DNA from: Arctopsyche grandis
Lineage: Eukaryota; Arthropoda; Insecta; Trichoptera; Hydropsychidae
DNA length: 64,000 nt
Direction: 5' to 3'
Assembly: GCF_051622035.1 (NCBI RefSeq)
Contig: NC_135362.1
Coordinates: 10,109,501 to 10,173,500, forward strand
Position numbers and translations under genes: made by a program. The notes below the pieces were generated by a model. It was given only the letters and a program-made list of their open reading frames with translations. It searched no databases and was not told where the DNA came from. Shown here piece by piece: positions 21,041 to 34,392 of the stretch; position 1 is the first letter of the stretch, and each line of letters opens with the position of its first letter.

Positions 21041-23454
21041 CCAAATATTGCGGTGGCATAGATTAGGCGCACTAGCGGGCTTTAAAAAATACGCACCACT
21101 CTGTTTGCACCTTTACTCTCTCCATTTTATTAATTATCCTCGTAATATTTTTCAACCACGTATTCCGTTTTCTATCTCTTTGTCATGCTGAGCATACAAC
21201 GTTCCATACTTTATTGAGTGCATTATACTTTATGCAGCATTCTGGAGTTCAATGCCCTAAGTTTTGAATCCATACGTATCACTAGTACGACACAATATCT
21301 TTTTCTTCTGACAAAGTGGCATTTTTGATTTGAAAACAGCAATCAATCTTTATGTCATACATTTCCTGTTATTATCTACTGGACTTGTCAATGATTTGAT
21401 CTAGATATTGCAATTCCTTTCCAAAATCAGTCGTTGAAATATCAACGGGCACAACTCCTACTATGTACTTCTATAGTTATACTGAACTACACAGTGCATT
21501 GAAGCAATAATAAAAATACAGTTACATAGAAGCTGTTCAAACTACGAACTATACTAATTTTGAAACTAGTGTCCATTCAATACTGTCCTTCCGGGATGAA
21601 ATTGCGGGCTGTTAACAGTCTGGAAAGTGATAATATCTCGCGTGGGATGATATATGTACATATTATTCATTAATTCCGAATGGATCGAACAATTTGTGAT
21701 TACATTGGTTATATGTATATTCTTCTCATTTGCTAGCCTCGGTATTTTTTTGGGTCGGGGTTGCAGCCCGCTCAAGATTTAATAATGAACCTTCTTGAAA
21801 CATTTGGTCGTATCTTCCAGTCGTTCGTTGAATATATTATATGTACACACACACCAACACCGATGTAGTGTAGTAAAATAAAATGAAAATTGATTCAAAA
21901 CAAAATGTTATTTATTTAAAACTTAAAACGTCTTTTGTTTATGAGTAATAAATATATATAAATGTGGTTTGCGAGTTATTTCACGCTAATTCGATTTGCG
22001 TATCAATCTGTACATATATTTAACTTCTGTATCTCTTTCTAGTTGTATCTCTAATGTACACATGTGTCAAATAATTATCGTTTTTTATTTATTGTTTGAT
22101 ATTGAACCGTTGCTTTGTGTGTTTCGAACGACGATCTATCGTTGCGGGGTATTTTCATTGTTTTGTGTGTGATCTTTTTTGGTCGCCGTCAGATCGGCTC
22201 ATTCGTGGATGCATCGCATCAGCTGAAATCATCAGGTTCTTCCTGTTTTTTTTTTATTATTTTCCTCTTCGTCCGTTTCCGTTGTTTCGTTTCTTTCACG
22301 CGCCACGTCTCCCCCTCTCTTCATTATTCATCAGCTACGACGATTCGTCCGTTTTTTTTATCCTTCACAATTTCCTTTTCATTTTTTTTTTATTTATTTA
22401 TATTTTGCTTCAAAATAAATATTTACAGGGTACGTATAAGTAACGCCGGTTTGTCTGCTTTTTGAGCCGCGCACTCGTATATAATTATGAATATATTTTT
22501 TTTTGTGAGCGTCTTTGATTGTAAATTGATGGGTTTGTATACAGCATATCTTTCATGAATTTTGTACGCGTATACTTATTTTATATCTAAATACTTATTT
22601 TTATAAGGTTTTTTTTGGTAGCTTCACTTCGTTCAAAAAATAGTTGTACTTCAATACATTTTGACTGATAAGACCGAAACACACTTTTCGAGTGTTATTT
22701 CGTATCTTATGCAATATTTCTTACCAATGGATGACTCCTTTATGTTTGAAAGTAGACTTGCGGTTCGAGTGTTGAATTTCGATAACTTTTATTATTTTAT
22801 CAAAAGTATTCCGCTAGAAACTATACAAAAATATTCCGCAATTTTTTCATGAGGCGATTGGTTTTTTTTTTAATATGTACATATTTATATTCGATTTTAT
22901 GTACAGCGGCTATTCCCCAGAGTTAATCAGATACTGTTGTACATATACATATGTATGTACATATGAATAGTTCCTCTATTTGTGTTTTATGGTTGTAATA
23001 TAGATAATTTTGTTGAATTTAGTTCAAATTTTGAATTTTTTCATAAATTATTTAATTCATTCGCCGATAGATTTCAATATTTTGTATGTATATGAAAGAA
23101 TAACCTTGAATTAAAATTTATGCATCTTAAACGGCCAAGCATTATATATTTATTGTATAATTATAACAAATTTTAGGAGAAAAAAAATTGTAGCGTGGAT
23201 GTGAAGAGGGGTTTCCTAAATCGGAGTTTAATACGCAGCAGTAGTGGTAGATGTAGTTAATTAATCTTGATCCGTCGTTATGCCGGCTCCGAATGAAGCA
23301 CGGACCAAAATCGCCGAATATTTATACCCAGCGTGTGCTCTCTCAACACGAAACAACAAAAAGTGAGATAGATCGCGAGACCTTATTGGTTGTTGTGTGC
23401 GGCTCGTTTATACGTTGATGATTTTTTGACGCGAACGCGAGATCAGTAAACTGC

Positions 23455-23741
23455 GAAATAAATGTGATACTTTTAAACATGCGAAAAAATGCAGCATCTC
23501 GCACGTGGTACATGGCAATCATGGCACACGGTCCCAAAAATCATTCTCTGGAGTGTTTTCGGTGATATTTTGTACTTGTATTGATATAAGCTTGAAAGTG
23601 ATTGATAACGGTTAATCCCATATTTGAAGAAATTTAGGAGAAACTTGTCCAAATAATAAGATCGTACAAATTAACAATTAACTGGGAAGCCACGAAGATA
23701 TGCCGTGCCGTGTTCATCTCTGTGTGATTTCGCCCAAAGCC
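23455..23741 (-). mobile_element. Minus-strand copy of the AGGGYGAAATCACA MITE
   Basis: Read on the minus strand it begins GGGCGAAATCACACAGAG, passes through CTTCAAATATGGGATTAACC, CACCGAAAACACTCCAGA and TTTTTTCGCATGTTTAAAAG, in the same order as 18628-18842. It carries about 80 bp more between the first TIR and the shared core. The far TIR is not evident. Confidence 0.7.
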
Positions 23742-26008
23742 AGTGGTAGACGAGCACCAACTACTTAATCTCTACGTTACAATATTAAATATAAAGTGAG
23801 ATCACGGAAAACTACATATTTTTTATTACTAACCTCTTAGTTAAGAATAGATTTTGTCGTCTGACTAAGTTTGGATTCTTATTCGATCGTTTTCAAACTT
23901 TGCCATTTTGCTCGGTTTGGTCATCAATATAAGTGGAAATGACGTCCGCCATTACCATGGTGAAAATTAATCGTAATGGACACGTTTGAAAATACTGCAT
24001 CTTCCTTCACGGCGACGTCTATAGTCCACACTGTTCTGATCGTTTTTTCACTTTTCGCCCCCCTCTCGCTATGGCAGATTAAGCACTTTGCCATACTCAT
24101 GATCAAAGTTTACGGAGAGAATTGGTGATTTCTTAATTAGGTTTTTTTTTATATATTGTCTTTTATATTATATTGTCTTTTTATATATTGTCAACTTTAT
24201 TCCGCAATAGTGTTTCTTGGTTCTGAAAGTATTCCTGATCTTTGATTTATGTACATACATAGGTAGTGCGAATGTGGTTATGAAGATCACAAAATTTTTA
24301 AAATAACCCACAATCATTCAATTGTTCAGTCTTGAAAGAATACTTATCTTTACTGCAGCCCTAATTCACGCTACTTATTCGTTTAAAGGTACATATGTAG
24401 ATTGAAAAAGTTGTTGATGTTTGAAGTTCGATACTCGAATGGCGTATATTATATTATTTAAATATACAACTGGTGGGGTTGATTTGTGTATCCATATAAT
24501 CACGCTGAAAAACAATATCAACCCGGTTGTATCCACACCGGACAGGAAATAGGTTTTTTCGGTTTGATTTTCACAAACCCGCTCTCGGCGATATATTTTT
24601 TTTTATATTCTTTTTTAAAACCTTCATCATGCCCGGCTTCACGGCGTGAACGCAGTTTGGTATTAGCAAATTTCCTCTCTACCGTAATATCATACATCCA
24701 CACCCTCTTGCATGACTACACATCGAATGAAGGATTTATTTTAAATATAATATGAATTTTCATAAGCGTATTACATACTATATGCAGTCGTATTTGTTTT
24801 TCGCGAGTCCGTTCGTTGTTTCTAGGTCGCTAGCGAGTTTCTGCAATTCGGATTCTAGGTTATTTCGGCGATAAGTGGCGCTAAACATTTTTTCCTCGGA
24901 ACGATTCTGCTCGAGCGCGTATTTTAAAATTTAATGTTAATTAATTACGTATGAAACGGACGGCCCGCAGAGTCACATTGTCGGATGTGATTCACTCGGT
25001 TCAAATATATGTATATATTATATACATAATATCTCTTTCTCTCTTAACAATACCGATATAATATACGTGTGTGTGTATGTGTGACCGGCTGAATTTCTCT
25101 TTGATATGGTAGTATAATTAATTATGCTCGTGGAAAAGCTAAAAGAGCGCAAAAGAGATCGCAGTGTTTCCATTGTGATTGCGTGAAGAGTGCTTTTCAT
25201 CAAAAAAAAAAAAGAAGAAGAAAGAATAAAAAAAGAAAATGTTGCATAAATGAACGTAACGCGTGCGAAGCCATTTCGAAAAACGGCTCATTTTAATTAT
25301 ATATGTACATATCGATAAAACTCACACAATATAGGTAATGACGGTCGATGGTGGAGTACTTTGATGATTCGTACTGACGTTCGCTTATCTCTCGTTCGGT
25401 CCGGCCGATTTTAATCTCTAATCAGTGTTTGTGTGTGTTTGTCTCAATCTGCCTGTCCGATTATATATTGTGATCTTGTTATTTTAAATCCTCGAAGTTG
25501 ATTTTTTTAAAATTTTTAATTGCTTTTTATTATTACGAACTTATGTTCACAATACATCTTATATCTATTTTAATACCTACTGATCTACTGATCATTTTCT
25601 ATTTTACAATTTAATTTATTTTGGTTAGTTATCATTATTATATTTCAGTATTATATTATTCAGTATTAGTATTATATTATATCAGTATTATATTATTCTG
25701 ATGTTAATCTACAGCATAATAGGAAAAAGAGCTCAAAAACCTACAAGTTGATTTGTGTTGTAAATTGTAATCGATGGTCGTCATTGAATCGGATGTGAGG
25801 GATTTTGATTCAAAAATTTTGAACGGTCAATTATTGCCGTTGTTTGTTTGAATTTTCTACGTGTTGAATGTCTTTTCGTTGTTGCTTCAATTGAGTGTGG
25901 AAATCCTTTTATTGCGTATCAAAATGGAAAGCACTAGGTATTGTTTGGTGCGGACTTCTTTGATCGTTTAAATTTAATTTGAAAATATTCAAAACATTAT
26001 ACGCTAAC

Positions 26009-26285
26009 CAACAACATAGCTCAGGTTAGCGTATAAAGCCAACTACTGAGAGGTCACGGGTTCAAGCCCAATGCTGATCCAATGCTGCTGGCCAGATCTT
26101 AGATATATATGGGACTCCGGGTCGATCTTTTCCTATCAGAGTTTGCAATTTATCTGGTTTCATTGTTGAAACGGTTCCTACCAAATTGGCTACCTACCTT
26201 AATTTCTCACCATTATTCTATTTTTATTTCAAATTTATAATAGTATATCGGTGTAGCATTAGAGTAATGTAGTAATGACACCGTG
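26009..26285 (+). mobile_element. tRNA-derived SINE, GGCATNNTGGTAAAATATA-tail type, diverged
   Basis: Head with TAGCTCAGGTTAGCG and box B-like GGGTTCAAGCCC. The body contains GCTGCTGGCCAGATCTTAGA, CCTATCAGAGTTTGCAATTT and TGTTGAAACGGTTCCT, and the tail ends AATGACACCGTGATCAAAAT. It is older or more rearranged than the copies at 44165 and 60631. Confidence 0.7.
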
Positions 26286-27601
26286 ATCAAAATATTTTTT
26301 TATTAAATAAACCGAATATATTTTCTTTTCTATTACGTTTTATTAATTTTATATGCAATGTAATACAATTTTTTTTTGTATAAGATGTGTCACTAATACA
26401 GTTTATTTTTGGGTTTTCATTGTTATTTATGTAGTAGGGTTGCTAACTGGGCATTCAAAAGAAAAAGGACATTAAATTTACAAATTTGTGTTCAGAAGAT
26501 AATATTGTACTTATAAAAGCTTTTTATACTAATTTGTGAAATCTCATTACATATTACCAATATAAAATGTTATCTACTGAAAAACATTTGGTTTAAAAAA
26601 TTGTGAAACGTGAATTATATAGTAAATTAAAGTCGTCAATAAAAATAATTATTGGTTAGATCACATTTTAAGATATATTTTTGAACATCCTTATTAGATA
26701 TATTTAGAACTACGCAATCCGAACGGTCCAAATTAAATATAAATGCTTTATTTCATTTTAAAAAAATCGTAAATAGAATCATTATAAAATATTTAAAAGT
26801 CTGCTTAATCAAATAACATTTTTTTGCGAAAGAAAGCTAATAAGAGGCTTGTAAAGAGCGAACATTTTGAGCATATTTGACAAAAGAGAGAGAGAATAAA
26901 AGAATTTTGTTAAATAAGAGGACACGATCTCTTGAAAATTTATTATATTATACGGGCAAGTTTTGAAGAGCTTTGCTTTGAACTTCCAGCATACGCGATT
27001 CGTATTGGTTAGAAAATTTTGCACAACCAATAGATATTTGTCGTTTTTCTTCCTACTGGTAAGTTAATTGAGGCGATTCTTAATAAAAAAAAAAATGAAC
27101 ATTATTAACTTTTCAATTTTTGACAAGATTTCAATTTTGCGTTGAATTGCTAATTCGCTTTAAATTATGTATGTGTCTGCACATCTTAGCGTAAACAGCC
27201 GCAGTCGCAATCGCGAAATGCAAAAGGGAATCGCCATAAAACATTTTCGTGTTCAACTTTATTGTTTTTAACCCTTGCCTAGCTGCGATGCGATCGACCG
27301 TTACGGTAAAGTTTCTATCGTAAATGTACCCTCCCTTCCCTATTCAAATATTGGTTTTCGTTGTTGAATTTCGAACGGGACCTAAGAGCAGATGGACGGG
27401 GGCGAAAGTCCACCCCTGTACTTTTAACTTTACACACACACACAACACATACAATTTAATTTATAAATGTATAACCGGTCGCTCTCTGCCTCGTCGCCGG
27501 TCCCTCCGGTTGTTTAATAAATTGTTTATGCGTACATATATACATGTGTTTGTGTGAACGACCCCAGGACGTTATAATTCGTAATCCGTAATTCGTCTGA
27601 A

Positions 27602-28382
27602 CTAGGGCTCACTGCCATTCGTCTCTTATATTGTACATTAGTTCGCAGTGTGCTCGAGTTTGGCTCCATTATATGGTCTCCCTATCAACTCCGTTACTCT
27701 CTAATGTTGGAACGAGTCCAAAGGAAATTCCTTAGATTTTTATATCTGAAGACATTTGGATTTTATCCATATCTGTTCCCTAGTGCCTTTGTCTTGGGAT
27801 CTTTGGGTTTCAACTCCCTGGCAAAGAGAAGAGATTTATTTCTTGGGAAACATTTCGTAAAATTACTTAGAGGAGAGATTCACAATCCCACTATCCTGGA
27901 GAAACTAAAATTCTGGGCCCCGGAAAATCGTAGAGTTTTAAGAAAACATGATATATTTTTACCAATTAGGGCTAAATCAAACGTGCTCATGAACTCCCCC
28001 CTCTCGAGAGCTGTTCGACTCCTTAACTTACTGGCACAATACTTGGACCTATTCGATGCCAGTTATGTTGAGTTGGTGGAACACATCCTAAATAGCACGA
28101 TATAAATTTTTCAATCTTATTTCTTTGTTTTTATTTTGTGTACATATTTTTTACTTGATTTTTATTATTTTTTTATGATGTTTTTTTTTTATTTATGATT
28201 TTTATTATTTTCTTATGTTTTTTTTTATTTATGATTTTTATTATTTTTTTTATGATGTTTTTTTTGTAATTTTTATGATTTTTATTATTTGTATTAAAAT
28301 CACATTGACGCTTTGGGGCAACCTGTCAAGTGTGGTATTGATTTTTTAAAATAAAATAAAATAAAATAAAATAAAATAAAAT
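27602..28382 (+). pseudogene. 5'-truncated LINE: C-terminal reverse transcriptase, 3' UTR and (AAAAT)n tail
   Basis: An open frame from about 27602 to 28105 reads LGLTAIRLLYCTLVRSVLEF GSIIWSPYQ (shown split) and then LERVQRKFLRFL, the signature of the C-terminal end of Jockey/CR1-like non-LTR reverse transcriptases. The frame ends in a stop after HILNSTI. The 3' UTR is built of TTATGATTTTTATTATTTTT repeats, followed by a stem-loop around CACATTGACG...CAAGTGTGG (28310-28335) and an (AAAAT)n tail to 28382. Endonuclease and RT catalytic parts are missing, so it is a dead copy. Clade assignment is tentative. Confidence 0.82.
28348..28382. repeat. (AAAAT)n microsatellite tail of the LINE
   Basis: Seven AAAAT units directly after the LINE 3' stem-loop, as expected of a tail made by target-primed reverse transcription. 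Confidence 0.9.
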
Positions 28383-29539
28383 ATTCAATCATATTTATTA
28401 AACAAAATGTATTATGCCGATCGGTCGCAGCAGGGTTAATTGGCGAAATTGCGACCGTCTTATGCAAATCGGGTGAACGTGTGTGCAGCACGTTGCCCGT
28501 TGATAATCTCCGAATAATCATTGAAATTTTTTAATTGATTTATTATGCAGATTGTTAAGAAACTTTCATCGGGTGTGCCCGTGCTCTCTACATCCATACA
28601 TTATAAATATTACAATTATTATACGTTTACGATTGTTTATGTGCGACGTGTAATACCGTTTGACCGATTTGTACATATTTATATATATTATATGTGTGTA
28701 TGCGTAGTCAATCGTCAATCAATTCCGATCGGGCAATGTTGTTAAATCGATGTGTTTTTGTTTTTTCGTTTGTGTTCAATGGAACAATTTCATTAGGCAC
28801 GCCGTCATTGGGTACGTATCGCTTTGCTGAATTTTGATTTTTTTTTTTTTTGCTTTTTGAGGCTATCATTCAATGTTGTGATTCAAAATATGATTATTGT
28901 ACAAAATTGTGATCGGTAGTATGACGGTAGACACCATTTGCAGAGACTGAAATGTTGCCACGAGCCGTTTAGTGTAGGGACAAAACTGTTTTGATGTACT
29001 TATGATTTTTTTTATGATGTTAATTTCGATATTAGTTTGTAAATAAATACAACAAAATAATGGATTGAAAATGATCCGTGATTAAATGGGCGTGCGACCT
29101 GAAATGCTCTCGCGTGCAACATTTTGGCATGCATATACATATTTAATAGGTTGTCGACTATTAGTAGGTATATAAAATTTCATATTCGATTTTCTTGGAT
29201 GTTGTTGGATCGTATTCGAATTTTCCAAATTGCTATATTTATTTACATATGTATGTTATATTTTAATATTTTATTAAAATGTTTCCTGTCAGATTTGATC
29301 GATTTTATCTCGACTTACTTGCGGGATTGCTATTTGTAAAGATTGAATAGGCAATGCTCGGAATAAGTACGCCATTAATAATATAAAAGATATATTTTTG
29401 GCCGATAAATTGATTCATTTTGAATTTAAAGCTGTATAAAAATGATTTCATTCAGTTATATTTCAGTAACTAATGTACAATGTATATATTTCTTACATTG
29501 AAATGTCTGTTTTAAATTTTTCGTCATGGTTCATCTTAA

Positions 29540-30005
29540 TGGTAATATCCAACGCTGCACGACATCAGCCCGACACAGGAGTGCACGGAAAAAACTACTT
29601 CTATTCATACTATACAGCAGCGCGCGTTCAGACTTTGATTTGGCCGAGTGCAAGACAAAATCTGCTTACATTTACATACGATACGGCGCAATATTGCTTG
29701 CGTCGAATAAATTTTGTCACAATATGACATTTCCGAAAATATTAATTTGTGCATGCGCACTTTCGTTAGTTCGTATGCATTCGCTACTATGACGTCACGT
29801 CCCCATTGGCCAAAGAAAACCGGTTTTGCTTGATACGTTACGGTGATATGTTGTATAGATTATGTCAGATACTGCTGTTACATCTACGCCACGTACTTAT
29901 TACGGAACATATGAACGTGTCAATATATGTAGATTGTACTAAAGAATAATGTACGTACTGCTGTTTACGTGCAGCTGTCGGTCTGTGCTGTACATTTGTA
30001 CTAAA
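29540..30005 (-). mobile_element. About 465-bp MITE, same family as Ube3b intron 5
   Basis: On the minus strand it follows the 3783-4276 element along its whole length: CAGCACAGACCG, TAAACAGCAGTACG, ATATGTTCCGTAATA, GTGGCGTAGATGTAACAGCA, TGACGTCATAGTAGCGA, AGCAATATTGCGCCGTATCG, TTGCACTCGGCCAAA. The CRE-like TGACGTCA is perfect here. Confidence 0.75.
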
Positions 30006-30856
30006 AGCTTTATAAAACATGTAAAGAAAATCAGGTATGTTCTGTAGCTTGCTTTCGTTCTCGCTTCTGTGGTAGCGTACTTGATTTCAAACGATGAATC
30101 TTGACTGTGATTGACATTTGCTGGCTTTTTTTATTGTGAAATTCCCTGGGGAAAGTTACTTCAATAGTTTCCCGTTGAATTGTCTATAAATAGTCAAACG
30201 GCATACTTAAATTGCTATTTTTGTATTGGAGCAGAATTATTGTCCAATCTTTTAAAGAGCCTCGTTTGCATTTACTACTTTTATTAGATTTTTTACGTAC
30301 GTACATATGTATGTACATTCACGTGTACACTTAAATGCTAAAAATTACACTAGACGAGGAGTGCCAGAACAATGGCGATAATGTACGTACACATGTGTGT
30401 ATATTTGAGAGTATGCAGATAAGTCTATGACCGCACAAGTAGCCGACATTATCCGGGCGAAATTAACCGCGGATGGCTGAGAGGTTTAATAATATGTGGA
30501 ATTCTTCTGGAATATGTGGATTTTGTAATGTTCGGTTTGTGCAAACTCGTAAAAAGTATTCACAAGCACGTGGAACTTTTTTTCGAATGTCGCTGTTGGT
30601 GGACCTACGTATGCATGTAAGTTTTTCACACTCCGGCTGTACAAATATAACACTAGCGGTGGCAATCTGTTAATACATATCTGCTCGCACACAAATACAA
30701 AACTTTTTTGCAAACTGCAAATGATCGAAAAAGCTCGAGTTGCTTCAAACGGTAATATTTGTCAAGCCTTTTATAGTATTTTTCACATTTGCGACACGTT
30801 CGTGTGGCATTTTTTTGTGACATTCGTTTAGATTTTGATATCGATAATTAAGTTAT

Positions 30857-30870
30857 GGGGGGGGGGGGGG
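30857..30870 (+). repeat. G14 homopolymer
   Basis: Fourteen G in a row in AT-rich surroundings, at the border of the repeat that begins about 30880. A matching C13 run is at 37521-37533. Its length is uncertain with most sequencing methods. Confidence 0.9.
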
Positions 30871-30879
30871 TGAATAATA

Positions 30880-31350
30880 ATCTATATATAATTGAATGTC
30901 TGTCTCGTATAGGCTCCTAAACCGCTCAACCGATTACGATGGAACTTTCAGTATTACATTGCAGTCCGGGAAGATTACTGTGGAAAATTTTTATTTTTTA
31001 CTTTATCTATGTACAAACAATAGATGAAGTTTTGTGATCATGCAAAAATTCGAACTCAAGACTCGATTACTGATCCCATTTTCGTGATCTAGAAAAAATG
31101 TGTGTGTGTCTGTGTATTTTGGGGATTTTTTGAACACCGTTAGTCCCATCGAACTGAAACTTAGTATCGGTTGCTGAAATTCTTATCGACACGACGGTAA
31201 TTTTTTTCAAATTTTTAAGTTGAATGGAAATGGTACCTCCCCTTATACGTGCCCTCTTTTTTTTAAGTTTTTGAATTCAATTATCTCCTAAACCGCTAAC
31301 TGAATCGGATTAATGTTTATTTAATAACTTAATATGCCAACACCCATGCG
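30880..31350 (+). repeat. Dispersed repeat shared with 50190-50600
   Basis: Starts near TATATATAATTGAATGTCTG and CCTAAACCGCTCAACCGATT. It continues with ACTTTATCTATGTAC, GATGAAGTTTTGTGATCATG, GATTACTGATC, CTAGAAAAAATGTGTGTGTG, GGGGATTTTTT, AACTTAGTATCGGTT and GGTACCTCCCCTTATA. All of these after the first two recur in order at 50190-50600. It has no significant ORF and probably derives from a transposon, possibly Helitron-like, but no termini are proven. Confidence 0.65.
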
Positions 31351-31544
31351 ATGATATTTCATCCGGTACAACACTAGTGTATACATATATTATATCGATA
31401 TCACTGATTGTATTTTGTCCAGTTGACATTCCAATTTAAAATCATGTCGAAAGTTGGTAAAAAAAAAGTTCTTTGTCGTATCCCAACAGTAATGGGTACT
31501 TTGTGTTACAAATTCGAGACAGACGGACCGGACCGCTCATGGGG

Positions 31545-31835
31545 GACGAGGGGTGAGTCGGTCCCGGATCCGGGTTCGGGGTCTGGGTCTGGGTCCGGGT
31601 CCGGTTCCATCGTCAGGTCGATGCCGGGTGTTGGTGGTGCGGCGTCCGGAGCCCCCGGTGGGGCGGCGGCGCGGCTAGCCCGGCGCCGCCCGGCGATCGA
31701 TCCGCGCCCCCTCCTCCCCCAGATGCCCCACCTCTCACCCCCCTTCCGCCATCGCCCCCCATACTGCCTACGAGGCTCGCTATTTTGGGGGTGCTCCCGC
31801 ACACCGTGTGACCATCATCTGAAGTCCATTCGCAC
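31545..31835. other. GC-rich island inside the nemo intron
   Basis: Strong G+C and CpG enrichment compared with its flanks. All three plus frames and one minus frame are open over part of it. One plus frame reads Gly-Ser repeats (31560-31610), another a Pro-rich run (APPPPPDAPPLTPLPPSPP). No homologous family is recognised. It could be an alternative promoter or exon, or a foreign insertion. Confidence 0.35.
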
Positions 31836-34392
31836 CCCTCCCTCTTGCTTTCTCTCTCGCTCTCCCCCCCCCCTCTATCTCTTCCGTTGCCACATTTGCA
31901 ATCTATTTAAAGTCGTTCTCGATTAATGTCGTTGATGTATTCCGTACTGGGCCTATCTATCGGAGGAGGGGACTTATTGGCCCCGGTCTTTCGTGTGCTC
32001 TTTTCAAGGGAATTTTCCATTTTTTCCACCGAATACTGCGAAAAGGCCAATTTTTTTTCCGAGTTGACTCGCAAATGTCTCTAAAAAAGTCGCTGTGGTT
32101 TCTTTCGTCTTGTTTTGAATGTATACATCGTCCGTAGGTATACTCTCTTGATAGGTATTTGGTAAATTGCCCATTATATATGTACATCAAGGCGGCCAGA
32201 TTGTACCTAATTCGTATTAGTGTGGTAATGGCAGAAATAATTTCGCGGTAATTTTCATTCGTTGATTCAATTTCTTCTGTTTTTAAGTTTTATACATACA
32301 TATGTATGTATTTACATTGGTATAGCCAGATTAAATGGCATTGATCTAAATAAGCAGGAATGAAAATTAACATAGAACTACAATATATGTACATACATAT
32401 ATCTCCGGACATTTCATCGCGGGACAACTTCATTTAAATAACGGCTATAATATTTCATACGTAAGAATGTGGCGGAACGCCGTTCCGGTAACTTTTTTCA
32501 CGGTATTTTTGACGTTTCAAAAGCAATTTTAGGCCAAAAAATATCTGTGTGTACATAATCAAAATTCATATTTATATAATGACCAAAATGATGAAATATG
32601 GTGTTGTTATGAAGAGGATAAGATATAGATGGATTTAAGAATAGGTGCAAGCACGAGAAATACATCCCGGCACCTTATTTTTTAAAAGCTCTGGTTAAGA
32701 TGATATTTGTAGCCTAAAATAATCCTACAGAATATTCTTCTGGAAGGAGGGAAGGATACTAAATGGTATTATTTGGATTGGGTGTATTTTATCTTCTTTT
32801 GGAATGCCATTTTGTATTATTACTGGAAAATTTAAAGGCCTCAGAATGTTTGAGCAATTTTCGCACGTGTTCGACTCCATTGTTCTTTTGAAAAAGGATT
32901 TTATGTATTTTGATGCGATTTAATCGCTGCTGAATTGTTTAAGATCTGAATGTTATTCTAGATAGTAATGTGATATTTTGTCTCAATTGTTTAAATTTTC
33001 TGTACAGACTTACGATATTTGACCTCTTTGTGTATCATACATATATACATACAAGTGTACCGTTGAATACCGGTCAAGCAGTAAATTATTCACTTGTGAT
33101 TTCGGTGGATTGACATTAACAGAGTTTTGGATACCTTTTGTTGTTGCGAATAGATCAGCATCAGTTGTTTTTTAGTTGTCTGTTCAAATGTTTTGCTGGA
33201 CCAAATCCACTATTTTATACACCTTTTTTTACATTCATGTTTGTATATCGTTCGTAGCCGTAGTAACGTGTTGAATGCTCGTCACACGTCTCTTATCGTT
33301 GATTGTATTTATTGCTTTTTTAGATTCACCTACATATATATGTACCTACATACATATCTGTCTCGGACATTTGAATTTATTCAAAGCTCATTCGTTTTCC
33401 TCATGCTCGCTCTTATCGGCTGTCGTTCGACAGACACTTTAGTATTTTGACCTTCGTCTGTGATTTTACACGTTATTATTTTTTCAATACGGGTATTTTG
33501 AGAGCTATTCAATCATCGACTGCGAATGAGTCTGAAAATGAAAACGTGCATTTTGACCAGACTCGTTCGAAAACCGCAGAGTTTGAATGGGAGATTGTTA
33601 GGGCGAATTTTCCGATTTTCCGACTGGCCGATTCTCGTCAATGTGTGCATTATACATACATATTTGCACGACGTTATTAAAACGGAAGTTTTTGCGTTTG
33701 ATTTTTCGTATACTTTAAGCTGTGCTTTATCGAATTTCTTCTTAGTTTTAAATGCGTTGCATACTTTTTCGTATTGGAATACTTTGTAAGTGTATTTCGA
33801 GAAGAATGTTAACGATAACGGAAGCTGGGAGATTGAAAGAATGCATTTTACATTCGAGATGCTTGCCTCGGTAGTGTGATGATTTTTATTGAATTTTCGT
33901 ATAATTTGTAGTGTTTATTCTTGGCGTTGAAGTGAAATATTTTTCGCGACCGGTTTTATATCGGTCGAATACGGCCGTTATTTTAAAAAACACTGTTGTT
34001 TGTGTGTACATACTTTATTGTCTGGAACGCTAATGATTTACTACTTAATTTAATGAAATTTGTGTCGGTCAAATTTAATGCTATTGTGTAAACAAATTGA
34101 CCGTTAAATATAATTTGAATTAATATGAGAGATTTGTCGGCACACTTTTTGTTAATCTCGGAAAACGTTTCTGGGAACGAAAAATGATTTCAACAAATGT
34201 AATTTTGGGAATGTTTGTATGATGATAATGCACACGTGTCATCGCATTGACCCAATACATAGTTTGTTCGATGTATTATCTATTGGCGTCACGTTGTAAA
34301 CCTCTACTGCAGATAAGTTTGCCGAAAAATCTTTACGTTTCATCTTAACAATTATCCAATTTATGTTTAATTTTTAATATATTTATAATATA

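Noticed and set aside
31408..31926. 172-codon plus-strand ORF as a gene
   Set aside because: It starts in AT-rich DNA and runs through a GC-rich low-complexity patch, with several competing frames and no family resemblance. Kept only as a GC island.
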